The notes beneath the pieces were generated by a model. The model searched no databases, had not been told where the DNA came from, and was given only the letters and a program-made list of their open reading frames with translations. Both the position numbers and the translations under genes were made by a program. A DNA stretch of 64,000 bases. It comes from Apodemus sylvaticus. Lineage: Eukaryota > Chordata > Mammalia > Rodentia > Muridae. Position 1 is the stretch's first letter; each line of letters opens with the position of its first letter. Location of the stretch: contig NC_067473.1 in the NCBI RefSeq assembly GCF_947179515.1, positions 94,123,850 to 94,187,849 of the forward strand. The letters run 5' to 3'. Of the stretch, positions 34,843-45,337 are shown piece after piece.

Positions 34843-35491
34843 AGACCCGCGGCCATATTTGTTGCCTGCCAGGACAGAAAAGGATCACTAGGTACTGTAT
34901 CACCCTGAGCTTTAGATTTCTGGTGGTGCAAACTGCCATGGGTCTGCCTGCACTCAGGAACTGAGCACATAGGCAGGTTTGTCTGTCAGCCTGCCAGGCT
35001 CGGGGCTCATGCCCTGCCCAGGGAGCTGTGGAAGGAGAGAAGCCCCGAGGCCATATTTGCTGCCTGCCAGGACAGAAAAGGATCACTAGGTACTGTATCA
35101 TCCTGAGCTTTAGATTTCTGGTGGTGCAAACCGCCAGGGGTCTGCCTGCACTCAGGAACTGAGCACATAGGCGGTTCATCTGCAAGCCAGTCCATCGCAG
35201 GACCTGCATCCTATGTGAGAATCAACAGAGGGAGTGACCCCCACCACAACATTTTCACTCCATAATAGAGCAGACAGAGAACACCTAGTTGACCTTGACA
35301 ATCTAAGTATAACATTGCTTGAGGCAAGACTGAGAAGGGCTACAAAGGCACAAAAGAGGAAGGCAGTATATCAGTAATCTGTTCCAGAAGAAACCCAGTC
35401 ATCCAGTGTTGCAGAGATAACCTTAAAGATTCACAGTAGGTTGAAGCACCAGCCAGTGACAATAAGACCATCTAACACCTGGGAGAACTAG
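34843..35491 (+). promoter_or_regulatory. LINE-1 5'UTR with two tandem units
   Basis: A block of about 120 bases beginning CTGCCTGCCAGGACAGAAAA-type sequence occurs at about 34,860 and again at about 35,057 (period about 197) with few differences. This matches the tandem monomer layout of rodent L1 promoters. Promoter role is inferred from the family. Confidence 0.8.
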
Positions 35492-36216
35492 ATGGCTAAA
35501 GGCAAACATAGGAACGTTACTAACAGAAACCAAGGCATTATGGCAGCATCTGAACCCAATTCTCCAACATTAGCAAGTCCTGGATACCCCAACAACACCA
35601 GAAAAACAAGATTTGGATTTAAAATCACTGGTCATGATGCTGGTACAGGAACACATGAAGGACATACTTAAAGAAATTCAGGAGAAAATGGATCAAAAAT
35701 TAGAAGCCCTTACAAGGGAAACACAAAAATTATTGAAAGAAATTCAGGAGAATACAAAAGCCAATAAGGAGGAAATGCAAAAATCACTTAAAGAAATACA
35801 GGAGAACTTTGATCAACAGGCAGAAGTCATGAAAGAGGAAACACAAAAATCTCTTAAAGAATTAGAGGAAAACACAAACAAGCAAATGACAGAACTGAGC
35901 AAAAACATCCAGTATCTAAAAACAGAAGTAGAAACAACTAAGAAAGCACAAAGGGAGACAACTTTGGAGACAGAAAACCTTGGGAAGAAATCAGGAACCA
36001 TAGACGCAAATATCAACAACAGAATACAAGAGGTAGAAGAAAGAATCTCAGATGCCGAAGATACCATAGAAACCATGGACTCAACAGTTAAAGATATTCC
36101 ATGACAAAACCAAATTTACAGAATATCTTTCTACAAACCCAGCCCTACAAAGGATAATAGGGGGAAAACACCATTACAATGAGGGAAACTATACCCTGGA
36201 AAGAGCAGGATATTAA
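35492..36216 (+). pseudogene. LINE-1 ORF1 with internal deletion
   Basis: N-terminus and coiled coil are present (open from 35,613: repeated QKSLKEIQEN-type units, EERISDAEDTIETMDSTV). At about 36,092 the sequence jumps from the end of the coiled coil to the far C-terminus (FHDKTKFT-like codons), losing about 0.5 kb that holds the RRM and much of the C-terminal domain. RNA binding would be lost. Confidence 0.9.
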
Positions 36217-36244
36217 GCTTCTTTCCTCAAACCCAAAGAAGATA

Positions 36245-39200
36245 ACCACAAATTTTAAAATAAAAAAGGATAGGAAGCAATAACCACTACTCCTTGATAT
36301 CTCTTAACATCAATGGACTCAATTCCCCAATAAAAAGACATAGACTAACAGACTGGTTACATAAATAGGACCCTACATTTTGCTGCACACAGGAAACACA
36401 CCTCAGTGTCAAAGACAAAAACTACCTTAGAGTAAAAGGCTGGAAGACAATTCTACAAGCAAATGGTCCCAGGAAACAAGCCAGAGTTGCCATTCTAATT
36501 TCAGATAAAATTGACTTTCAACCTAATGTCATCAAAAGAGACATGGAAGGTCACTACTTGCTGGTCAAAGGAAAAATCCAACAAGAAGAACTCTCAATCC
36601 TGAACATCTATGCCCAAAATACAAGGGTGCCCTCATTCATAAAAGAAACTTTACTAAAGCTCAAAGTACACATTGCACCTATCACAATAATTGTAGGTGA
36701 CTTCAACACTCCACTCTCACCAATGGACCGATCAGGAAAACAGAAACTAAACAGGGAGACAATGAAACTAATCGAAGCTTTGAACCAATTGGAGTTAACA
36801 GATATATATAGAACTTTTCATCCCAAAGCAAAAGAATATACCTTTTTCTCAGCACCTCATGGTACCTTCTCCAAAATAGATCATATAGTTGGTCACAAGA
36901 CAGACCTCAACAAATATAAGAAGATTGAAATAATCCCATGCCTCCTATCAGATCACTACGGAGTAAAAGTAGTCTTTAGTAACAGTAAAAACAACAGAAA
37001 GCCCACATACACATGGAAACTGAACAATACTCTACTCAATGATACCTTGGTCAAGGAAGAAATAAAGAAAGAAATCAAAGATTTCTTAGAATTTAATGAA
37101 AGTGAAGGCACAACATACACAAATCTATGGGACACAATGAAAGCAGTGCTAAGAGGAAAACTCATAGCTTTGAGTGCCTCCAAAAAGAAATTCGAGAGAG
37201 CATACACTAGAAGATTAACGGAACAACTGAAAGCCCTGAAACAAGAAGAAGCTAATTTACCCAGGAGGAGAAGAAGACAGGAAATCATCAAACTCAGGGC
37301 TGAAATCAATCAAGTAGAAACCAAGAGAACCATACAAAGAATCAACAAGACCAAAAACTGGTTCTTTGAAAAAATCAACAAGATAGATAAACCCTTAGAC
37401 AGACTAACCAAAGGGCACAGAGAAAGTATCCAAATGACCAGAATTAGAAATGAAAATGGAGATATTACAACAGAAACCGAGGAAATTAAAAAAATCATCA
37501 GAAAATATTACTAAAACCTGTACTCAACACAACTGGAGAATCTGGAGGAAATGGACATTTCTTAGATACCAATTACCAAAATTAAACCAGGATCAAATAG
37601 ACCATCTAAACAGACCCATAACCCCTAAAGAAATAGAAGGGGTCATAGAAGGGGTTTTTTAGGCTTCCGACCAAAAAAGCACAGGACCAGATGGTTTCAG
37701 TGCAGAACTCCTACAGCTGATCAACAACTTCAGCAAAGTGGCTGGCTACAAGTATCAGATCTTCAAAGAAGACTTACCACCAATACTCTTCAAACTTTTC
37801 CACCAAATAGAAACAGAAGGAACACTACCCAACTCCTTCTTCGAAGCCACTATTATGCTGTTACCAAAACCACACAAAGATCCAACTAAGAAAGAGAATT
37901 TCAGGCCAATTTCTCTTATGAATAGCGATGCAAAAATACTCAATAAAATTCTTGCCCACTGAATCCAAGAACACATCAAAACGATCATCCACCATGATCA
38001 AGTAGGCTTCATCCCAGTGATGCAGGGATGGTTCAATATAAGGAAATCCATAAATGCTATCCACTACATAAACAAACTCAAAGAAAAAAAACCACATGAT
38101 CATTTCATTAGATGCTGAAAAAGCATTTGACAAAATTCAGCATCCTTTCATGCTAAAAGTCTTGGAAAGGACAGGAATTCAAGGCCCATATCTAAACATA
38201 GTAAAAGCAATATACAGCAAACCGGTAGCCAACATCAAACTAAATGGAGAGAAACTTGAAGCAATCCCACTAAAGTCAGGGACTAGACAAGGCTGCCCCT
38301 TCTCTCCATATCTTTTCAATATAGTTCTTGAAGTCCTAGCTAGAGCAATTAGACAACATAAGGAAGTCAAAGGGATACAAATTGGAAAGGAAGAAGTCAA
38401 ACTATCACTATTTGCAGAAGATATGATAGTGTACTTAAATGACCCTAAAAACTCTACTAGAGAACTCCTACAGCTGATCAACAACTTCAGCAAAGTGGCT
38501 GGCTACAAAATCAATGCAAGCAAATCAGTAGCCTTTATATATTCAAAGGCTAAGCAGACTGAGAAAGAAATTAGGGAAATGACCCCCTTCACAATAGCTA
38601 CAAACAGCATAAAGTATCTTGGGGTGACTCTAACCAAACAAGTGAAAGACCTATATGACAAGAACTTCAGATCTCTGAAGAAGGAAATCGAAGAAGACCT
38701 CAGAAAATGGAAAAATCTTTTATGCTCGTGGATTGGCAGGATTAATATAGTTAAAATGGCCATCTTGCCAAAGGCAATCTACAGATTCAATGCTATCCCC
38801 ATAAAAATCCCAACCCACTTCTTCATAGAGCTAGAAAGAGCAATCTCAAATTCATCTGGAATAACAAAAAACCCAGGATAGCTAAAACTATTCTCAACAG
38901 TAAAAGAACTTCAGGGGGATTCAGTATCCCAGACTTTAAACTCTACTACAGAGCAATAGTGATAAAAACTGCATGGTATTGGTATAATATCAGGCAAGCG
39001 GATCAATGGAATAGGATTGAAGACCCAGAAACGAACCAACACACCTATGGTCACTTGGTCTTCAACAAAGGAGCTGAACACATCCAGTGGAAAAAAGATA
39101 GTCTTTTCAACAAATGGTCCTGGTTCAATTGGAGGTCAGCATGCAGAAGAATGCGCATCCATCCATTCTTATCTCCTTGTACCAAGCTTAACTCCAAATG

Positions 39201-40138
39201 GATCAAGGACCTCCACATAAAACCTGACACACTGAAACTAATCGAAAAGAAACTGGGGAAGACTCTGGAGGACATGGGCACATGGGAAAAGTTCCTGAAT
39301 AGAACATCAATAGCTTATGCTCTAAGATCAAGAACTGACAAATGGGGCCTCATAAAACTACAAAGTTTCTGTAACACAAAGGACACTGTCAAAAGGACAA
39401 AACGTCAACCAACAGACTGGGAAAGGATCTTCACCAACCCTAAATCCTACAGAGGGCTAATATCTAATATATACAAAGAACTCAAGAAAGTAGAACCCAG
39501 AGAATCAAATAACCCCATTAAAAAGTCGGGTACGGAGCTAAACAAAGAATTTTCACATGAAGAACTTCGGAGAGCTGAGAAACACCTTAAGAAATGTTCA
39601 ACATCATTAATCATTAGGGAAATGCAAATCAAAACAACCCCGAGATTTCACCTCACACCAGTCAGAATGGCTAAGATCAAAAAACTTAGGAGACAGCAGG
39701 TGTTGGCGAGGATGTGGAGAAAGAGGAACACTCCTCCACTGCTGGTGGGATTGCAAGATGGTGCAACCACTTTGGAAATCGGTCTGGCGGTTCCTCAGAA
39801 AACTGGGCATGACACTTCCTGAGAACCCTGTTATACCACTCCTGGGCATATATCCAGAGGATTCTTCAGCATGCAATAAGGATATATGCTCCACTATGTT
39901 CATAGCAGCCCTATTTGTAGTAGCCAGAATCTGGAAAGAGCCTAGGTGTCCTTCAATGGAGGAATGGATTAAAAAAATGTGGTATATATACACAATGGAG
40001 TACTATTCAGCCATTAGAAACAATGAATTCATGAAATTTTTAGACAAATGGAAGGATCTGGAAAACATCATACCAAGTGAGGTAACCCAGTCTCAAAAGA
40101 TCAATTATGGTATGCACTCACTGATAAGTGGGCATTAG
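36245..40138 (+). pseudogene. LINE-1 ORF2, broken
   Basis: Endonuclease through linker open at 36,543-37,514 (VGDFNTPLSPMD, KIDHIVGH, LLSDHYG). The RT is open at 38,096-38,881, but its catalytic box reads FAED instead of FADD (TTTGCAGAAGAT at 38,411-38,422). C-terminal parts are open at 38,959-39,822 and 39,758-40,138. A 47-base insertion at 37,705-37,751, copied from 38,462-38,508, destroys the RT N-terminus. The last codons end in a GH-stop instead of the usual GY-stop. Confidence 0.92.
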
Positions 40139-40383
40139 CCTAGAATCTTTGAATACACAGGTCATAATCCACAAATTAAATGATGTCCAAAAAGAATGGA
40201 GGAGTGGCCTCTGGTTCTGGAAAGACTCAGTGCAAGAGTATAGGGGAATTCCAGAACAGGAAAGTGGGAAGGGGTGGATGGAAGAACAGCGGCACGGAAG
40301 AGGGCTTATAAGACTTGCGGGGAGTGGGGACCCAGAAAAGGGGAAATCATTTGAAATGCAAATAAAAATATATCAATAAAAAA

Positions 40384-40400
40384 AGGAAAACAGACCAAGA
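40384..40400. repeat. Right TSD of full-length L1
   Basis: AGGAAAACAGACCAAGA, matching 34,826-34,842. Confidence 0.93.
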
Positions 40401-41154
40401 TTTTCTATTCTCTTTTGCTTATGATGTTATCTTATTCAATTTTATATCTGTTAAGTACAGCATTGTTACTTAAATTCCTTGAGATTAATATGAGTTATGG
40501 GATTGAAGACATTTAGAGATTTCTGATATGTGACACATTGAAAATCCAAGACTACTTAAATTCATCATACCTGTGAGGTATAAACACACTTGTATTATAA
40601 CACATTGTAATGTAGCATTGCCTTTATCTATGATATATGGCAAAATCTAAAGTAATTGAAGAAACAATTCTCCCTATGCATTAGAGTGAGAGTAGTCAGT
40701 TTTAAGTAATAAAGGGCATTGGACAAACATTTGTGAAATGGTTCAAATAAAAAAAGGTGAGTGAAGAGTCTGTATGATAGGCGAATAATGTCCCATCTCC
40801 CTTTCTTAAGGCAAAGTTTGACTGTACATAAGGAAGTAAATATGTGAGAAAGTCCATGACTGAAAGCCTGGGCAATTTTTTTAATTAAAGCAAACTCATT
40901 GGAATGATGAGACATCTGAACTTCACCACAGGTAGGGAATCAAACATACTTGAAAACTACAGAACACCCCTAAACAATTACTTGCAGTTTATAGAAGTAA
41001 GATGTGAAGCAAAAGGAAATTACGAGGTCTTCTGGGAAAAGTTGGATGTTTAGAGTTTTCGGACTTTTAACACCAAGGATGACCAAGGACAGGAAAATTC
41101 AAAAGAATGTTGGATGAAGAATTTTGGAAATCTTGGAAGAGGTGGTCAGAAGGG
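40401..41154. other. Spacer without recognisable gene
   Basis: AT-rich. No V exon, octamer or SINE recognised. Confidence 0.5.
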
Positions 41155-41375
41155 ATAGAGAGATGGCAACATAGCAGCATGGGCTGGTCTTGCAGACAAC
41201 CTGAGTTCAGTTCTTAGCATGAACCTGGTGGTTCACAACCAATTAAAACCCCAGTTTTATGGGATTTGCTGACTTCTTTTCACTTTCCTGGGCACAGATA
41301 TGCACATTGTCATGCATAAATGCAAGTAAAACCACTGTTATCCATAAAGTTAAATAAAAGAAACCTTAAAAACTA
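41155..41375 (+). mobile_element. Degenerate B3-type SINE
   Basis: tRNA-derived start (TAGAGAGATGGCAACATAGC), then CCTGAGTTCAGTTCTTAGCA and GTGGTTCACAACC, ending in an AAATAAAAG-rich tail. It is diverged from B2/B3 consensus as I remember it. Confidence 0.75.
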
Positions 41376-41999
41376 CAAAATAATATTAGCGAAAAGAATG
41401 CAGAGTAGAATGTAGAAAACAACCTATGATTTGAGCAAGAACTCTATTGGTGGGACCCAGTGATTGGAGCACCACAGGCTAAACCAGACAGCTCTGTCAT
41501 TCCTACCCACAGAAAAAGCTCATACTGCTTACAATCCTTAACACCATTGATACCACTTAATATTTCAGGGATTCTTTCTTAGCAGGCTGGTACTTGTGTA
41601 GAAACTTATTCTATCACTCTATATGTCAGAGACTAAGCTAGTCTGTATAACTAGAAACAGGAAACAAAACAAATCAGGGAGCCAGAAGCAATCTCCACAG
41701 TTATACTCCCGGATAGTAAGAAGGCTAGATGTGGAGATGCTGAGAAGCAGTGTCAGGAGGATCTGGCCATGAATGTCACAGAGGTCAGGGCATCATTTAC
41801 TATGGGAAAGACAAAATACTATCATCTGAGGATAAAGGCAGAGAACAACATCCTTAAACCAATGAAATGCTTAGCCTCTACTGCTCCATCCCAGTGGTGT
41901 GCTGTCTGCAGGGATGATACAGTTCTAGGTTCACTAAGACACACCCTCTGAGCATAGATTTATTTTTCTGATTGTATTCTTATGCTGTTTTTAGGCATC
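41376..41999. other. Spacer without recognisable gene
   Basis: No long ORF, V remnant or repeat recognised. Confidence 0.45.
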
Positions 42000-42545
42000 T
42001 GGTTGCTTTTAATGTTGGCAGTTCTGGTAGTCCTTGGTAGCAGAACTCTGGGGTTGCAGGTAGAGATGGTAGTCCCTGAAGTTGGCAGTCTTCCAGGCTT
42101 TTAGGCAGAGTTGGAAGTGCCTGGTGGTTTCAGGCAGCTGGTTGTTCCTGGTGGAGGCTGGCCTCCAGGGACACAGGCAGAGCTGGTGGTCCATGGTGGT
42201 TGTAGACCTCTGGGATGGCAGGTAGAGGTGTGAATTGGAAGATGGAGAACAGAAGGAACAGGGAAGAACTCATAGCTGTTGGGCTTGCCAGGGCAGCCAG
42301 TGGGCAAGGTCTTGTTGCTTGGTGATCTTATCTGATTGTTCCAGGTGAAAACAGACCTCTGGAGATGTAAGTAGAGCTGTGACTAAGGAAATGGAATGCA
42401 GAGGGTGTAGGTCAGAACTTGTAGCTGTTGGGTTCGCTCAGATGGGCCAGTATAACAGTCAGGAAAGCTGGGTAGCAGTCTTACCTGTGGTTCCTGATGG
42501 TTACAGGCCTCCAGGATTGGTGGTAGAGGTATGGGCTAGAAGCAA
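42000..42545. repeat. Degenerate G/T-rich tandem repeat (minisatellite-like)
   Basis: A motif of the form CTCC-GG---CAGGTAGAG-TGG-- recurs at least six times with spacing of about 40-50 bases, and a larger unit containing AACT(C/T)(A/G)TAGCTGTTGGG(C/T)T recurs at about 42,270 and 42,417, 147 bases apart. The units are heavily diverged. It matches no repeat family I can name. Confidence 0.6.
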
Positions 42546-43108
42546 TAACGTACTTAATATACATTTTTCATTTTATGATAAACAGTTAATATATGCATTC
42601 CTAGTATTTTCATTTATTTTTGTAGTCCCATGGAGAAAAATTCAGTAAACCACTGGAGAGACAGTACCTATTTTTTTACATTTACTATTGATAAAGAGAC
42701 AGGTATTTTTATGTAAACTTGATGAAACAGGAGAAAAAGCATAGTTATTCAACTTGTACAGAATGATTTAATACATGTACTCATTTTTACTCCTTCCTGT
42801 GATTTTGCTATTCAGCTCTTATTAAGTGTCTGTTGTCCAGATACACAGTTATAGCATGTTCTTTTCCCCTTGACCACCACATATTGTTTTACTATTGCCA
42901 TCCCTGACATAGAAGATATATTATTTGTTTTTTTTTCCCAATTCTGAGAAGCCTGTATTATTCTTCACTCCATGTATAGTATAGTACTCACCTGGGCTTT
43001 TGCATATTGCTCCCTAGAGAAGACCACTCTCCCCATTGATACTCTGATATAAAAGCTTAGTTGTAACCTTGTAGTGTCTGATCAGTATCCTCAGGCCGCC
43101 TCCTCCAT
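42546..43108 (+). promoter_or_regulatory. 5' flank of V-kappa pseudogene 2 with octamer-like and TATA elements
   Basis: From about 42,700 this is homologous to 2,400-2,762. It keeps an octamer with one change, TTTTGCAT (42,998-43,005; consensus ATTTGCAT), and a good TATA box ATATAAAAG (43,047-43,055), 104 and 62 bases before the leader ATG. Confidence 0.7.
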
Positions 43109-43827
43109 ATGAAATTGCCTGTTAGGTTGTTGTTGCTGCTATTGTTCAGTATTCCTGGAAAGATTAGGGGAAAGTGAGAGAGGAGATAGGAGGGAGGATG
43201 AGCCCTGAGTCTCACTGCTGATCACATGTGTTCTGTCTATGTATGAGAAGCCTAGTCTCATCCTACAGCATAGGGCCTGTGAGATTGACATCTGTGAGGA
43301 GGATCCTGATGGGTAACAATGCGTGCTATAATGGAGATTATGGAAAAGATTGGCTGAGTGGGATGTTTTGAGATATGCCTAGAAGGCCCTTACTGCTTTC
43401 TTCTTACTTTGTGAAAGGGGAATTCTACTTTATAACTAATTTTATGTAAAGTAAACTTCTTATTTGTAATAACCCTCAAAAAAAAAAAAAAAGCTGCAAA
43501 GAGTGTTCATGAAGTGTGTCTACAGGTTTCAGCTTCAATGTAATTATTTTAGCTCCCATAGGTGATCTTTTTGATACCTTTGTCTCTCAGCTTTGAAGAT
43601 CAAGATTCTATCCCTTGCAGATCTTGTGCAAACCTCACACATTTGTGTTGGTACCTGTAGAAACCATCCCAGTCTCCACAGCTTCTAATTTGACAAGATG
43701 TAAAAATAATTTTCTGGACTTACTCACAGTAACAGTGAGTCAGGCACAGTATTCACTCTCAAGATCAGGAGAGTGGACTCTGAGGATTTGGGGTTTTATT
43801 ATTGCTTTCAAACTTCAGATAGTCTCC
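43109..43827 (+). pseudogene. V-kappa pseudogene 2 (IGKV1/IGKV2-like)
   Basis: The leader at 43,109-43,157 reads MKLPVRLLLLLLFSIP and is intact, but the expected donor reads GA. An intron of about 404 bp leads to the V exon from about 43,562. FR1 lacks about 20 bases. A CTLNTFVLVPV-type segment marks loss of CDR1 and of the tryptophan context: TTGTGTTGGTACCTG is followed in frame by TAG. FR3 shows the CACTCTCAAGATCAGG stretch and GAGGATTTGGG, and the second Cys region (TATTATTGC) is kept. CDR3 ends TCTCC next to an RSS-like signal. Multiple frame disruptions. Same order, strand and intron size as pseudogene 1, so the two are paralogues. Confidence 0.87.
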
Positions 43828-43855
43828 CAAAGTGATGAAGACCCTAATAAAAATA
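43828..43855 (+). promoter_or_regulatory. Degenerate 12-RSS of V-kappa pseudogene 2
   Basis: Heptamer CAAAGTG (one change from CACAGTG), 12-bp spacer, nonamer-like ATAAAAATA (43,847-43,855; three changes from ACAAAAACC). Heptamer positions 1 and 4-7 match. Confidence 0.65.
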
Positions 43856-44534
43856 TCCTTACTTGGATTGGCCCAGCTACCAACTATATAATTTATCAGT
43901 GAGACAGAAAAGTGCTGAGGAACTCCAGAGTATGGGTTACACCTGAGGGCCTGTGTATCTTGGGTAGAGCTTATTGGTTCTGTTTATTTTTTAGTTTCAT
44001 AAGCTACAATAACATGATATTATATCCGCCTCAGGGTTCCCTCTCAGCAATCAGGAATGATGGGGTGAAGCTGAGTGTAAACCCACTCAGTCCTGCAGGC
44101 CTTGTCTACCTTTGTCACACATCATTGTCTAAGTCCTGCAGGCCTTGTCTACCTTTGTCACACATCATTGTCTAGTAAAGCCTACAGGAAACTGAAATGT
44201 GTTTCTTTGTTAAACTATCTGTATATTTACTTCATTTTTTGATTGTTGCACCCAGAGATTGAGTTACTATTGTTTCTGAACTAAGTTTGTGTTGTGTTTT
44301 CCTTCATGCTGCATCTCGTCTGGGTACCTAGCAAGCTGGGTGGAGACATTTTGGGAGCTCCAGGCCAGTGAATTGCAACGATTAAAAACCATGTCAGCCA
44401 TTGCTCCCAGTGCATGGCCAGTCAGGCCACCTGGGCAGAGGCACAAGTACGGGAATGTGTTGGTTCTACTTTTTAAATATTTCATGCAACAATGATCAGT
44501 AACTATATATTATATGTCATAATTTCATCTCCAG
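43856..44534. other. Spacer between V-kappa pseudogenes 2 and 3
   Basis: Contains a 43-bp perfect tandem duplication (44,089-44,174). 44,290-44,470 is less AT-rich but I do not recognise it. 44,480-44,534 resembles the leader intron end of pseudogene 1 (TAATTTCATC just before the acceptor). Confidence 0.5.
44089..44174. repeat. Perfect 43-bp tandem duplication (2 copies)
   Basis: 44,089-44,131 and 44,132-44,174 are identical as read, each starting AGTCCTGCAGGCC and ending CATCATTGTCTA. Confidence 0.97.
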
Positions 44535-44612
44535 TGGTAATGCTGTGATGACCTAAACATCCTGCTCCTAGCCTGTCAGTCTTGGAGATCAAGCCTCTAT
44601 CTCTCGAAGGTC
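44535..44612 (+). pseudogene. V-kappa pseudogene 3: framework-1 remnant only
   Basis: After an acceptor-like TCTCCAG (44,528-44,534) come about 78 bases of V exon: GCTGTGATGACC, then GCCTGTCAGTCTTGGAGATC and AAGCCTCTATCTCTC. This is close to the IGKV1/2 FR1 as I remember it. A TAA follows the MT codons, and the first Cys codon is CGA. Homology stops at AGGTC and ATATGT microsatellite-like DNA begins. No leader was found upstream. Confidence 0.8.
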
Positions 44613-44803
44613 ATATATGTATATATGTACATATATATGTGTGCCTATGTATGCATGCATTCTTGTCTGTCTTTACATGTGCATTTTGTTTTTCTTTTGT
44701 AATTCCTTGTCTTCATATACAACTTAGTATGTACTTCCCTTGTGCTTCCTTGTCTTCATATACAACTTAGTATGTAAATTGAAGTATTGAAAAATAGAGT
44801 TTT
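44613..44803. other. TATG-rich sequence and kappa spacer, copy B (left part)
   Basis: 44,613-44,665 is an impure TATATG-rich run. 44,665-44,800 is homologous to 17,355-17,460. A 45-base unit ending in CTTCATATACAACTTAGTATGTA occurs twice in tandem (about 44,703-44,778). The right end, AAAAATAGAGTTTT, is the probable left TSD of the next L1. Confidence 0.75.
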
Positions 44804-45337
44804 GCTCCACCTCTGGATTGGGAACAGCCTTGGCCACAGCATGCCATCTTTAAGCAGTGCAGGAAACTAGCTATACACCCAGCATCCAGCTAGGAAAAGG
44901 CAGCCTGCACAGGTTGAGTCCGGCTCTACAGAGCAGAGGATCCATTCTGGAGGCCTCTGGCAAGAGCCTTCCAGTCTCCTGTTATATACCCAGCAGCCAG
45001 TGAGGAGGAGAGAGCCAGCACAACCTTCATCCAGAGCTGATTGAGGCCATGGAGGTACATACCCAAATACAACTACAAGAGAGTGGGTCTCAGCTGTCAT
45101 CTTTGCTTCTGTGACTGTGCAACAGATTGGTAGGCAGGTTTCACCAGAGTAGAGGATCACTTGGGACACACCACACCAGGACTCCACCTGCACCCAGGAA
45201 CTCTGCAGTACCACAGCAATTTGTGCTGGGAGAAAGCAGCTCACCTAAGGTTGCTAAGATAGCCCTACAGGCATACACAAAGGAGGGGCAAGCTCCAGCC
45301 AGTGACAGCAGGACCAACTAACATCATAGATAATCAG

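Larger units (their letters stand above)
34843..40383 (+). mobile_element. Full-length LINE-1 (plus strand), 5.54 kb
   Basis: 5'UTR starting GACCCGCGGCC with two promoter units, ORF1 with an internal deletion, ORF2, 3'UTR (40,139-40,360) and A-rich tail, bounded by 17-bp TSDs. Long open stretches survive (323 and 287 codons), so it is fairly young but inactive. Confidence 0.95.

Noticed and set aside
34790..35209. Minus-strand frame with an internal repeat of about 66 residues
   Set aside because: Translation of two tandem L1 5'UTR units, not a protein gene.
42000..42545. CRISPR-like array
   Set aside because: Units are diverged and lack the constant repeat/variable spacer pattern, and the window is clearly rodent nuclear DNA.
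44290..44495. Possible gene or retroviral fragment in a less AT-rich patch (GCTGCATCTCGTCTGGGTAC region)
   Set aside because: No recognisable domain, LTR ends or splice sites. I could not support any call.
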